From Alphaproteobacteria bacterium (GTDB taxonomy: Bacteria; Pseudomonadota; Alphaproteobacteria; Rhizobiales; Rhizobiaceae): a DNA stretch of 51,686 nt. Where the stretch lies: positions 1 through 51,686 of the forward strand of contig BOKV01000025.1 in assembly GCA_016861165.1 (NCBI GenBank), in the 5' to 3' direction. Under the pieces are notes generated by a model. It saw only the letters and a program-made list of their open reading frames with translations, did not search any database and was not told the DNA's origin. The position numbers and the translations under genes are program-made. Each line of letters begins with the position of its first letter. Positions within the stretch are counted from its first letter, which is position 1. Shown here piece by piece: positions 9,017 to 16,501 of the stretch.

Positions 9017-10189
9017 TCAGCGCCGCGCGGAAAGGGCCGAGAGAAGCGCCAGCAGCGCCGCGGCGACCAGGCCCAGCGCTGCGAGCCACGAGGCGGCCAC
9101 GAGATCACCGAGACGCTCGAACAGCCAGCCGGCGACGACCGGGCCGATCATCTGGCCGAGCCCGAAGGAGGCCGTCATCAGCGCGATGGCGCCGGCCGGA
9201 TCGGCTGGCGCCATCTCGCGCGCTCGGGCAAGGCCCAGGGCGGTGATGGCGATGAAAGTGGCGCCGAGCAGCACGGCCGACGCGATCAACGCCAGTGGCG
9301 ACGGGACGGCGACGCTGAGCCCGACACCGGCTGCCTCCACGGCACAGGCCAGGCCGTAGGCGGTCATCGGGCCGACCCGGCTCGCGACCAGGTTCCACAA
9401 CCAGACGGAGGGCATGCCGGCCAGGCCGACCGCCACCCAGACATAGGGTTCGGCGGCGAGCAGCGCCGGCTCCGACCGCGCCATGGCGTTGATGAAGGTG
9501 GCGGTAATGACATAGCCGAACCCGAAGCAGCCATAGCTGGCGATGAACAGCGCAAGCGGCGCCGAGCCGGCGCGATCGCCCGGCCGGCGCGGCGGCGGCG
9601 GCGTCTCAGCGGCCGCGACCGGCAGCAGGATGACGACGCCGGCCAGTCCGACCAGCGCCGCCAGCCCGGCGGCGAGCCAGGTGCCCGGCCAGTTGAGGCC
9701 GCCGGCCGCCAGCAGCGAGACCAGGACGGCCGAGGCGGCGATGCCGAGCCCGACACCGCCGAAATGGACCGCCGCAAGCCGCGGCCGCCGCTCGGCGGCG
9801 AGCCGGGCCATCACCAGCGTGGTGACGAAGATCAGGACGAACGCGCTCGCCACGCCGGAGGCGAAGCGCAGCGCCATCATCGCCACCAGTCCATCGGCGA
9901 ACGCCATGGCACCGGTGGTGGCGGCGCTGGCGGCCAGAGCGGCAAACAGCCAATGGCGCCGGCGCGGCGCGAAGCGACCCGACACGGCGGCAAGCGCCCC
10001 GATGAGATAGCCCAGATAGTTGAAGCCGGCGACCAGCCCGGCCTGGGCGGCGCTGAGCGCGCCCGCATCGAGCATCATCGGCAATATCGGGGTGTAGACG
10101 AAGCGGCCGATGCCCATGGCAACGGCCATGGCCAGCATCCCCGCCAGCGCCGCGTGCAGTGCCGGGCGCGAAACTGCCGGTCGCCGCAC
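9017..10189 (-). CDS. MFS transporter, YbfB/YjiJ-like
   Basis: A 390-residue membrane protein with about twelve hydrophobic helices. The N-terminal sequence MAVAMGIGRFVYTPILPMM is the hallmark of the YbfB/YjiJ (UPF0226-like) branch of the major facilitator superfamily. Its substrate is unknown. GTG 10189 is the best start because upstream codons in this frame run into fabG antisense-type sequence without ATG; the start is five bases after the fabG stop. The gene therefore sits inside the fatty-acid synthesis cluster, where fabG is normally followed by acpP. This suggests an insertion that is now co-transcribed with fabD-fabG. Confidence 0.85.
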   Translation of the reverse strand: MRRPAVSRPALHAALAGMLAMAVAMGIGRFVYTPILPMMLDAGALSAAQAGLVAGFNYLGYLIGALAAVSGRFAPRRRHWLFAALAASAATTGAMAFADGLVAMMALRFASGVASAFVLIFVTTLVMARLAAERRPRLAAVHFGGVGLGIAASAVLVSLLAAGGLNWPGTWLAAGLAALVGLAGVVILLPVAAAETPPPPRRPGDRAGSAPLALFIASYGCFGFGYVITATFINAMARSEPALLAAEPYVWVAVGLAGMPSVWLWNLVASRVGPMTAYGLACAVEAAGVGLSVAVPSPLALIASAVLLGATFIAITALGLARAREMAPADPAGAIALMTASFGLGQMIGPVVAGWLFERLGDLVAASWLAALGLVAAALLALLSALSARR

Positions 10190-10194
10190 CGGGA

Positions 10195-10932
10195 TCAGAT
10201 CATCGCCATGCCGCCATTGACATGGAGGGTCTGGCCGGTGACGTAGCCGGAAGCTTCGCTCGCCAGGTAGACGACGGCGGCGGCGATGTCGGCGCCGGCG
10301 CCCATCTTGCGCATCGGGATCGCCGCCATGATCGCCTCGCGCTGTTTGTCGTTCAGCTTGTCGGTCATGGCCGAGGCGATGAAGCCCGGCGCGACGCAGT
10401 TGACGGTGACGCCGCGGCTGGCGATCTCCTGCGCCAGCGACTTGGTCATGCCGATCATGCCGGCCTTGGACGCGCAGTAGTTGGCCTGGCCGGGATTGCC
10501 GGTGACGCCGACGACCGAGGTGATGTTGATGATGCGGCCCCATTTGCGCCGCATCATCGGGTAGGTCAGTTCGCGCGTCAGCCGGAACACCGCCGTCAGG
10601 TTGACCTCGATCACGTCGTCCCAGTCGGCGTCCGACATGCGCACGAACAGGCCGTCGCGGGTGATGCCGGCATTGTTGACGAGGATGTCGAGCCCCTCCA
10701 TCTCGGCCTCGACCCTGGCGGCGAGCGCCTTGACGGCGTCGCGGTCGCCGAGATTGGCGGGAAAGACCTTGACGCGGTCGCCGAGCGTGGCGGCGATCTC
10801 GGCGAGCTTGTCGGCGCGGGTGCCATGCAGGCCGACGGTCGCGCCCCGGGCGTGCAGTGCCGCGGCGATCGCCTCGCCGATGCCGCCGGTGGCGCCGGTC
10901 ACGAAGGCCTTGCGGCCGGTCAGTTCGAACAT
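10195..10932 (-). CDS. fabG: 3-oxoacyl-ACP reductase FabG
   Basis: NADPH-dependent reduction of 3-oxoacyl-ACP in fatty-acid elongation. 245 residues, the canonical length. The start is ATG 10932, preceded by a good ribosome-binding site (AGGAGGG, six bases away). Signatures are the Rossmann motif TGATGGIGEAIA, NNAG (LDILVNNAGITRDG), the catalytic Ser/Tyr/Lys set (NITSVVG; YCASKAG), and PGFIASAMTDKL. The C-terminus LHVNGGMAMI is typical of FabG. It is 13 bases downstream of fabD. Confidence 0.97.
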   Translation of the reverse strand: MFELTGRKAFVTGATGGIGEAIAAALHARGATVGLHGTRADKLAEIAATLGDRVKVFPANLGDRDAVKALAARVEAEMEGLDILVNNAGITRDGLFVRMSDADWDDVIEVNLTAVFRLTRELTYPMMRRKWGRIINITSVVGVTGNPGQANYCASKAGMIGMTKSLAQEIASRGVTVNCVAPGFIASAMTDKLNDKQREAIMAAIPMRKMGAGADIAAAVVYLASEASGYVTGQTLHVNGGMAMI

Positions 10933-10945
10933 GGTGCCCTCCTGG

Positions 10946-11884
10946 TCAGGCGATGGCGCCGAGCGCGGCGTCGATGTCGTCGGGCGCGCCGACGGCAACG
11001 GCCCTGATGTCGCGCGCGATGCGGCGCGCCAGCCCGGTCAGCACCTTGCCGGAACCGACCTCGATCGCGGTACTGACGCCGTTGGCGGCCATCCACTCAA
11101 CCGTCTCGCGCCAGCGCACCCGTCCGGTCACCTGCTCGACCAGGCGCCTGCGGATGTCGTCGGGATCGCTGATCGGGCGGGCGAGCACGTTGGCGATGAC
11201 CGGCACGACCGGCGCCGCGATCGGCACGCCGGCCAGCGCCTCGGCCATGGCCTCGGCCGCCGGCTGCATCAGTTCGCTGTGAAACGGTGCCGACACGGGG
11301 AGCAGGATGGCGCGCTTGGCCCCCTTCTCGCTGGCGATCGTGCAGGCCATTTCGATGGTCGCCTTCGTGCCCGAAATGACGATCTGGCCGCCACCATTGT
11401 CGTTGGCGATCTGGCAGACGCCGCCGCCCGCCGCCGCGCAGGCCGCCTCGACTGCGTCTGCTTCCAGGCCGATGATCGCCGCCATGGCGCCCTTGCCCAC
11501 CGGCACCGCCGCCTGCATGGCGTTGCCGCGGATGCGCAGGAGCCGGGCGGTGTCGGCGAGCGACAGGCTGCCGGCGGCGCAAAGCGCCGAATATTCGCCG
11601 AGCGAATGGCCGGCGACGCAGCGGGCGGCGCCGGCAAGGTCGAAACCGCTCGCCTCAAGCGCGCGCAGCGCGGCGATCGACACCGCCATCAGCGCCGGCT
11701 GCGCGTTGGCGGTGAGCACCAGCGCGTCGTCGGGACCTTCCCAGATGATGGCGGAGAGCTTCTCGCCAAGCGCCGCGTCAACCTCGTCGAAGACCGCGCG
11801 TGCCTCGGGAAATGCGTCGGCCAGCGCCCTGCCCATGCCGACAACCTGGCTACCCTGCCCGGGAAAGGTCACCGCCAGCGCCAT
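10946..11884 (-). CDS. fabD: Malonyl-CoA:ACP transacylase FabD
   Basis: Transfers malonyl from CoA to ACP. 312 residues from ATG 11884, with GGAGGG about ten bases upstream. Signatures are the N-terminal FPGQGSQVVGMG, catalytic serine in GHSLGEYSALCAAG, the Arg-containing segment LLRIRGNAMQ, and PVSAPFHSELM with the active-site His. It is the first gene of the fab unit, preceded by a strong predicted promoter. Confidence 0.97.
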   Translation of the reverse strand: MALAVTFPGQGSQVVGMGRALADAFPEARAVFDEVDAALGEKLSAIIWEGPDDALVLTANAQPALMAVSIAALRALEASGFDLAGAARCVAGHSLGEYSALCAAGSLSLADTARLLRIRGNAMQAAVPVGKGAMAAIIGLEADAVEAACAAAGGGVCQIANDNGGGQIVISGTKATIEMACTIASEKGAKRAILLPVSAPFHSELMQPAAEAMAEALAGVPIAAPVVPVIANVLARPISDPDDIRRRLVEQVTGRVRWRETVEWMAANGVSTAIEVGSGKVLTGLARRIARDIRAVAVGAPDDIDAALGAIA

Positions 11885-11939
11885 CGAAACCGTCCCTCCC
11901 CGGCGCCCCCGCGCCGTTTCGAGCCCGAAAATCGCCGGC

Positions 11940-11968
11940 TTAGTGCGGGTTTGGCCGGCGCGAGTCAA
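11940..11968 (-). promoter_or_regulatory. Predicted fabD promoter
   Basis: On the minus strand: -35 TTGACT (11968-11963), 17-base spacer, -10 CACTAA (11945-11940), about 55 bases before the fabD ATG. The -35 box overlaps the stop codon of the upstream binding-protein-like gene. The -35 match is strong and the -10 moderate. Confidence 0.6.
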
Positions 11969-12606
11969 GTGGCGCGACCCGCTGCGCCTTCCCGGGCCTT
12001 TCCAAGGAATTGCGACAGGCGGCGGCGGGTGGCGGCGTCCGCCGAGGCGCCCCAGGCGAGTGCCAGCCCGATGGTCAGGAACGGCCTGTCCGGAACCTGG
12101 AACGCGCCCGGAAAGCGCGCCGCGCACATCGCGGTGCCGACATCGATGTTGAGCGCGGCGGCCGCCGCCCTGCCCTCGGCGACCGCCGACAGTGCCTGCG
12201 CGTAGCCCGCGACCGCGACGACATGCAGATGCGGCCAGCGCGCGCTGACGACCGCCGCCAGCGGGCCATCGACCGGCGTGGCGATCCTGGCGGCCGGCGA
12301 CGCCGCGCTGGGATCGAAGGGCGCGGGCGCGAACCATGCCGCCCCGGTCGTCAGATAAACGCGCGAGAGGTCGAGTTGGCGCCGGCGCGCGGGTGTGGCG
12401 CCGATCGCGGCGAGCGCGTCGACCGACCCGTCGGCCAGGCGCCGCGCCTGTTCGGCGAGCGCCACCGGGACGAAGCGGCAATCGATGCCGGCGGCGGCGC
12501 AGGCGGCGGCGAGCCGCCGGATCGCAGTGCCGTCGGCGTCACCGCGCCCGTCGGCAAAGGTGATCGGCGCGAAATCGGGGTCATAGCCGATGCGGAGCAC
12601 TTCCAT
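11965..12606 (-). CDS. Substrate-binding-protein-like (SBP_bac_3) protein without signal peptide
   Basis: 213 residues. The N-terminus LRIGYDPDFAPITFADGRGDADGTAI followed by a helix matches the start of lobe 1 of amino-acid-type periplasmic binding proteins, where the mature protein normally begins. Here that sequence starts at residue 4, so no signal peptide is encoded from ATG 12606, and there is no in-frame start upstream giving one. The ligand-binding lobes appear short but continuous (GSVDALAAIGATPARRRQLDLSRVYL; GYAQALSAVAEGRAAA). No transporter permease or ATPase is nearby. It may be a cytoplasmic sensor-like protein or a decayed transporter component. It is divergent from the cysteine hydrolase gene. 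Confidence 0.7.
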   Translation of the reverse strand: MEVLRIGYDPDFAPITFADGRGDADGTAIRRLAAACAAAGIDCRFVPVALAEQARRLADGSVDALAAIGATPARRRQLDLSRVYLTTGAAWFAPAPFDPSAASPAARIATPVDGPLAAVVSARWPHLHVVAVAGYAQALSAVAEGRAAAAALNIDVGTAMCAARFPGAFQVPDRPFLTIGLALAWGASADAATRRRLSQFLGKAREGAAGRAT

Positions 12607-12674
12607 GGCGTCCTGCTGTTCATCCGCGGGCGGAATCGTTCTACCTTCATGCCGAGGCCAGGGGAACGCACGAC

Positions 12675-13352
12675 ATGCACCAGACCAGACTGCCCGACAC
12701 GGTGCGCCAGGCCGCGCGGGCGAGGCGCGGCCGCGAGCCAGGCGTGCTGGAGCCGGCGCGCACGGCGCTGCTCGTCATCGACATGCAGAACGCCTTCCTG
12801 GCACCCGGCGCGCCGCTGGAGACGCCGGCGGCGCGCAGCATCGTCGACAATATCAACCGTCTTGCGGCCGCCATGCGCCAGGCCGGCGGCAGGGTCGTGT
12901 GGATCACCACCACGCTGGCGCCGGCGGGCAGCGCGCGCGACTGGATCTACCTCACCGACTTCGTCGGCGGCGACCGGCGCGAGACGATCCGCGCGGCGCT
13001 GCGGCCGGGCAGCGACCATCACCGGCTCTGGCCGGGGCTCGAGGCGCGCGACGGCGACCTTGCCTGCGTCAAGGACCGTTTCTCGCCGTTCTCGCCCGGC
13101 GCCAGCGACCTCGACGCCATGCTGCGCGGCGCCGGCATCGACCACCTCGTCATCGCCGGCACGCTCACCGATGTGTGCTGCGAATGCACGGCGCGCGACG
13201 CCATGATGCTCAACTACCGGGTGACCGTGGTCGAGGACGCCAACGCGGCGGGCACCGACGAGGACCACCTGCGCGGGCTCACTACCGTGGCGCGGCTGTT
13301 CGCCGACGTGGCGACGACTGATGAGGTGGTGGCGAGGCTGGGCGGGGTGTGA
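12675..13352 (+). CDS. Isochorismatase-family cysteine hydrolase
   Basis: 225 residues. The expected catalytic triad can be seen: Asp in LLVIDMQNAFL, Lys in VKDRFSPF and Cys in LTDVCCECTARDA, with the usual cis-peptide region before it. Members of this family hydrolyse isochorismate, nicotinamide, ureidoacrylate or other amides; the sequence does not settle which. The N-terminal 30 residues are Arg-rich and family-atypical. It is divergent from the SBP-like gene with a 68-base gap and stands alone on the plus strand. Confidence 0.88.
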   Translation: MHQTRLPDTVRQAARARRGREPGVLEPARTALLVIDMQNAFLAPGAPLETPAARSIVDNINRLAAAMRQAGGRVVWITTTLAPAGSARDWIYLTDFVGGDRRETIRAALRPGSDHHRLWPGLEARDGDLACVKDRFSPFSPGASDLDAMLRGAGIDHLVIAGTLTDVCCECTARDAMMLNYRVTVVEDANAAGTDEDHLRGLTTVARLFADVATTDEVVARLGGV

Positions 13353-13359
13353 CGCCGGT

Positions 13360-13731
13360 TCAGCCGTCGGCGACCGACACCACCTTGAAGGTGCGCATCT
13401 TGTCGTCGTGTTCGCGGATCGAGACATATTCGCCGACGACAAACTTTTCCTGCCCGAAACGGTAGCCCGTCTCGTCGTCATCCTCGTCACCGAACACGTC
13501 GTAGTGGAAGGCCCAGGTGCCGCCCGGCTTGCGCACGAGATGGCCGAGCTCCGGCTTCTCGCCCTCCCAGAAGCGGGTCACCTGGCAACGCGAACGATGC
13601 TGGCGCCACTCGTCGGGGTCCATCCTGCCGGTGGCATCGAGCGGCGCCACGAACTCGTAGCCGCAATTGCGGCTGCCCTGCGGGTAGTCGGAATCGCGCG
13701 CCAGTTCGATGCGGATACGCTTCAACGGCAT
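13360..13731 (-). CDS. Conserved hypothetical protein
   Basis: 123 residues from ATG 13731 (MPLKRIRIELARD), which follows AGGACC at a plausible distance. A longer frame upstream adds a weak N-terminus. The protein is acidic, with two cysteines (NCGYEF and SRCQVTRFWEG) and an acidic loop FGDEDDDETG, and ends in a beta-rich segment (VGEYVSIREHDDKMRTFKVVSV). It resembles an uncharacterised small protein of Hyphomicrobiales, but no function is known. It converges with the cysteine hydrolase with only seven bases between the stops. Confidence 0.75.
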   Translation of the reverse strand: MPLKRIRIELARDSDYPQGSRNCGYEFVAPLDATGRMDPDEWRQHRSRCQVTRFWEGEKPELGHLVRKPGGTWAFHYDVFGDEDDDETGYRFGQEKFVVGEYVSIREHDDKMRTFKVVSVADG

Positions 13732-14085
13732 GAATGGTCCTCCGGTCGGGTTGCCGGCCGCACTATGGCACATAGCGCGCCGCGCCGCTTGATCAGGGTC
13801 ATAGCGGATGCGGACGGTGCGTCAACCTGCTGCGGCGAGGCCGGACAAGCAGGCCCGGCGGGAAACGGCCAAGCCACTGGTGCTGCTGGACTTTCCCGCG
13901 CTGGCGCGGCGCCCCGGCACGCGGCGCCTCGGCGGGCTCCGCGCCATGCGTGCGAATCACCCGGTCCACACTCAGATTGTGAGAACGCAAGCCGCGCAAA
14001 ATGCAATCACCAATTTATCGGTAATTGATCGCTGCTCGGATAGGTAGCGACTTTACGGCTTCTCCAACTTCTTGGGAGTGACCGT
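13732..14085. other. Intergenic region upstream of the AHL synthase
   Basis: 354 bases. Short frames exist on both strands (for example 13808-14047 plus) but their Arg/Ala/Pro-rich products look like noise. The right third is AT-richer and carries the inverted repeat at 14011-14027. A GGGAG ribosome-binding site lies about nine bases before the luxI-family ATG. No clear promoter was identified. Confidence 0.5.
14011..14030 (+). promoter_or_regulatory. Possible operator upstream of the AHL synthase
   Basis: Short inverted repeat CAATT (14011-14015), 7-base spacer, AATTG (14023-14027) in an AT-rich patch about 60 bases before the start codon. It is not a classical lux box. The segment ATCGGTAATTG (14017-14027) also occurs in the palindrome before the ArsR gene at 49951. 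Its function is inferred only from position. Confidence 0.3.
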
Positions 14086-14718
14086 ATGATCATCCACATC
14101 GAACCGGGAAACCGGCACCTGTTCAGCCGCGAGCTGGACGCCTATCACCGGCTGCGCAAGCGTGTCTTCTGCGACCAGCTCAGCTGGGTTCCCGCCGGGC
14201 CGGACGGCGTCGAGCGCGACCATCTCGACGCCCAGTACAATGTCGTCATCCTAAGCGTCGACGAGGCGCAGGGCACGGTTGCCGGCGGCGTGCGGCTGAT
14301 GCCGACGACCGGGCCGACGCTCATGCACACGGTGTGGGCCGACATGCTGCCGCGCGCCGACGCCTTTCGCGCGTCCGACATCTGGGAGGCGACCCGCTTC
14401 TGCGTCGACGAATGCTCGAACACCTCGCGCAAGCACAGCTTCGTCAACCGCACGACGCTGGCCCTGTCGCTGGCCGTGCTCGAATTCTGCGACGCCAACG
14501 ACATCCGCCAGGTGATCGGCGTGTGCGAGCGCAAGTTCTTCGACATGCAGCGCGCCTATGGCACGCATGCCAGCATCATCTCCCATAAGGTCGACGACAA
14601 CGGCACCGAGATCGGCTGCGGCCTGTGGGAGACTGGCCAGCAGGCGCGCGCAAGCCTCGCCTGGGCGCGGCCGTTCATGGGCAGCCCGAAGCCGCCGGTG
14701 CTGGCCCGCGTCGCCTGA
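14086..14718 (+). CDS. Acyl-homoserine-lactone synthase (LuxI family)
   Basis: Makes N-acyl-homoserine lactone signals from SAM and acyl-ACP (or acyl-CoA). 210 residues. Family-invariant residues are visible: Arg and Phe in LRKRVF (about residues 23-28), Trp in LSWVP (about 34), Asp residues in ERDHLDAQYN (about 44-50), Arg in GGVRLMP, and Glu/Arg in IWEATRFCVD (about 101-107). The C-terminal half has the expected GNAT-like core. No luxR-type regulator is in the window, so the receptor lies elsewhere or is absent. Signal chain length cannot be read from sequence. Confidence 0.93.
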   Translation: MIIHIEPGNRHLFSRELDAYHRLRKRVFCDQLSWVPAGPDGVERDHLDAQYNVVILSVDEAQGTVAGGVRLMPTTGPTLMHTVWADMLPRADAFRASDIWEATRFCVDECSNTSRKHSFVNRTTLALSLAVLEFCDANDIRQVIGVCERKFFDMQRAYGTHASIISHKVDDNGTEIGCGLWETGQQARASLAWARPFMGSPKPPVLARVA

Positions 14719-14724
14719 AGCCGG

Positions 14725-15702
14725 CTATTTCGACGCGATCCAGTTGAGGCTGTCGCGCCAGTCGATCATGCGCACCGGTGCGCCGTGCTTGCCGGTCTCG
14801 AACAGCAGGTAGCGGACGGGATAGGAGGGCACCGCCTTCCTGAGCTCGCGGTAGAAGGCGAGCGTCGGCTCGTAGCTGTAGTCGGGGTCCCATGAGCCGT
14901 GAGCGATGATCAGCGGGATGTGGCGGCCGCGCACGGCGGGGGAGGAGAAGAACCGCTCGTCGGGGAAGCCGGCCAGCACGATCAGACCGTCGACGGCGCG
15001 TGCGGTCGCCGCATCCTGGGCGATGTTCCAGCAATGGCCATTGCCCATCGAGCCGCAAGCGACCACCAGCGGCCCTTTGGTCAGCGGCCGGTACCGGGCG
15101 ACCAGCGCCTTTATATCGGCAAAGCCCGTCGCGTCGAAATCGGTGAAGTCGGGACTGACATAGGCGCCGCCCGCCTGCAGCATCAGGTTCTTCAGCCGGT
15201 TGAAATTGCCGCCGAAGCGCTCGTCGTCGAAGCCCCAGAACCGGTTGCCGCCGCGGCCGTGGATGTAGATGACCGTCATCGCCGAACCGCCGTCGAGCTT
15301 GCCGACGCCGAGATAGGCGTGCCGGCGGCCGCCCGCCTCGTATTGGCGCTCGACCTCGGCGCCCTTCGGCAGCTTGCGCACCCACCACGACTTGACCTTG
15401 CGCACCGGCACCTCGTCGCGGGCGTTGATGTCCTTCAATTCGTCGTATGGCACGCGCATGAAGCGGCCGCCGTCGCTGACCTCCAGCGGCTTGCGGTAGC
15501 GGAAGGCCTGCTCCTTGAACGGGCCGATCGGCCCCGTCCGCGGCCCGGTCCAGTTCGCCGGTGTCTCCGCGGTGCTGGTCGAGACCGCAGTGAGGCCGTC
15601 GCCGCCGGCCTGGCAGCCGGCGAGCGCCAGCACCACGAGCGCGGCAAGGGCGGCGGCGCGACCGCGCGGGCGCCGGGGGGCGGCTGGCATGAACACCGTC
15701 AT
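14725..15702 (-). CDS. Alpha/beta-hydrolase-like lipoprotein
   Basis: About 325 residues from ATG 15702. The N-terminus is basic, then hydrophobic, ending in lipobox LALAGC, so a lipidated envelope protein is predicted. The body has an alpha/beta-hydrolase look: VIYIHGRGGNRFWGFDD near the oxyanion region, ACGSMGNGH as the nucleophile elbow (Ser in GSMGN), and IIAHGSWDPDYSYEP with the likely Asp, then KHGAPVRM with the likely His. The substrate is unknown. It converges with the AHL synthase, seven bases apart. Although it neighbours a quorum-signal gene, nothing in the sequence shows it to be a lactonase. Confidence 0.75.
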   Translation of the reverse strand: MTVFMPAAPRRPRGRAAALAALVVLALAGCQAGGDGLTAVSTSTAETPANWTGPRTGPIGPFKEQAFRYRKPLEVSDGGRFMRVPYDELKDINARDEVPVRKVKSWWVRKLPKGAEVERQYEAGGRRHAYLGVGKLDGGSAMTVIYIHGRGGNRFWGFDDERFGGNFNRLKNLMLQAGGAYVSPDFTDFDATGFADIKALVARYRPLTKGPLVVACGSMGNGHCWNIAQDAATARAVDGLIVLAGFPDERFFSSPAVRGRHIPLIIAHGSWDPDYSYEPTLAFYRELRKAVPSYPVRYLLFETGKHGAPVRMIDWRDSLNWIASK

Positions 15703-15743
15703 CGCCGGCTCATAGCAGCTTCGGCCGGCCCGAGCCAACCCGC

Positions 15744-16049
15744 CTATTCCTCCGGCTCGGTGGTAAACAGCAGCGGATAGCCCTTGGCGCGGCCGGCCTC
15801 CGTCGCCCGCGTCGCCTTCTCCTCGGCGACCTCTCGGGTATAGACGGCGACGACACAGGCGCCGCGCCGGTGGGCGGTGATCATGACTTTGTAGGCCTGC
15901 TCCTCGCTCATGCGGAACTCGGCCTTCAGCACGGTGACGACGAATTCGCGCGGCGTGAAGTCGTCGTTGACCAGGATGACCTTGTGCAGGCGCGGCCGCT
16001 CGACCTTCGGCCTGGTCCTGACACGCGGCTTGGTGACGGTCTGGCTCAT
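15744..16049 (-). CDS. clpS: ATP-dependent Clp protease adaptor ClpS
   Basis: Delivers N-degron substrates to ClpAP. 101 residues from ATG 16049; the upstream extension of the frame is not ClpS-like. The core has [18 protein letters not shown] (N-end-binding Asn-Asp) and [25 protein letters not shown]. No clpA follows within the window; the next gene on this strand is the hydrolase lipoprotein. Confidence 0.95.
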   Translation of the reverse strand: MSQTVTKPRVRTRPKVERPRLHKVILVNDDFTPREFVVTVLKAEFRMSEEQAYKVMITAHRRGACVVAVYTREVAEEKATRATEAGRAKGYPLLFTTEPEE

Positions 16050-16251
16050 CGAAGCGTGCTCCCGGGCGCTGCGAGAGGCCGACAGTCTGCCACGCCGGCG
16101 CCCGGCCTGTCCAATTCGCTGCACTCCCGCCGGCATGCCAGCCTCATGCCAGCCGGACTTCGGCCATCCGGCGGGCGTTTCGGGCGACGGCCAGGCGCCT
16201 GGCCCCTTCGGCCGTGGCCATGTGGCGCCATTTCGCCGCCACCGCCCGCGC

Positions 16252-16279
16252 TTGCAAAACCATGCTTTCCATGTATAAC
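16252..16279 (+). promoter_or_regulatory. Predicted rpsF operon promoter
   Basis: -35 TTGCAA (16252-16257, preceded by C), 16-base spacer, -10 TATAAC (16274-16279). This is a good match to alphaproteobacterial housekeeping promoters and is the only AT-rich patch in the region. Transcription would start near 16286, leaving a leader of about 215 bases before rpsF. Confidence 0.7.
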
Positions 16280-16285
16280 GCCGGC

Positions 16286-16501
16286 TTTCACGGCTCGGGC
16301 TGTCCGCCGGGGGCTGAACGGAGGGTCGTCGTTCCTCGACATCAGGAGGGGCGGCGCGGGACCGAAAAAGGTCCGGCCTCCCGTGTCTCCGCTCTCGACC
16401 GTTCCAACTCGCCTTTCCGGCCGCCGGGCACCCGGCGCGCGCGAAACGCGGCGTGGAGGCTCTGCGCGGACCGCCCCGGCAAATGGAAGGAAAGGCTGTT
16501 C
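16286..16501 (+). promoter_or_regulatory. Structured rpsF leader, candidate S6:S18 autoregulatory element
   Basis: The leader contains a hairpin GGACC-GAAAAA-GGTCC (16359-16374) nested in a GGAGG/CCTCC pairing, and a second hairpin CGCCGGG-CA-CCCGGCG (16422-16437). S6:S18 complexes bind an rpsF leader hairpin with a CCG element in many bacteria. Whether either hairpin is that element here is inference from position and shape. Confidence 0.35.

Larger units (their letters stand above)
16050..16501. other. Region between clpS and rpsF: rpsF promoter and long leader
   Basis: 452 bases without a gene. The left part (16050-16250) shows nothing recognisable beyond upstream sequence of clpS. The right part carries the rpsF promoter and a structured leader of roughly 215 bases. 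Confidence 0.6.

Noticed and set aside
14011..14030. Classical lux box
   Set aside because: The inverted repeat is CAATT-N7-AATTG and does not match the usual 18-20 base lux-box pattern.
13808..14047. Plus-strand frame upstream of the AHL synthase considered as a small gene or LuxR remnant
   Set aside because: Arg/Ala/Pro-rich product, no HTH pattern, no ribosome-binding site.
14725..15702. Lipoprotein hydrolase considered as an AHL lactonase or acylase
   Set aside because: It lacks the HxHxDH metal motif of lactonases and the Ntn features of acylases; proximity to the AHL synthase is not enough.
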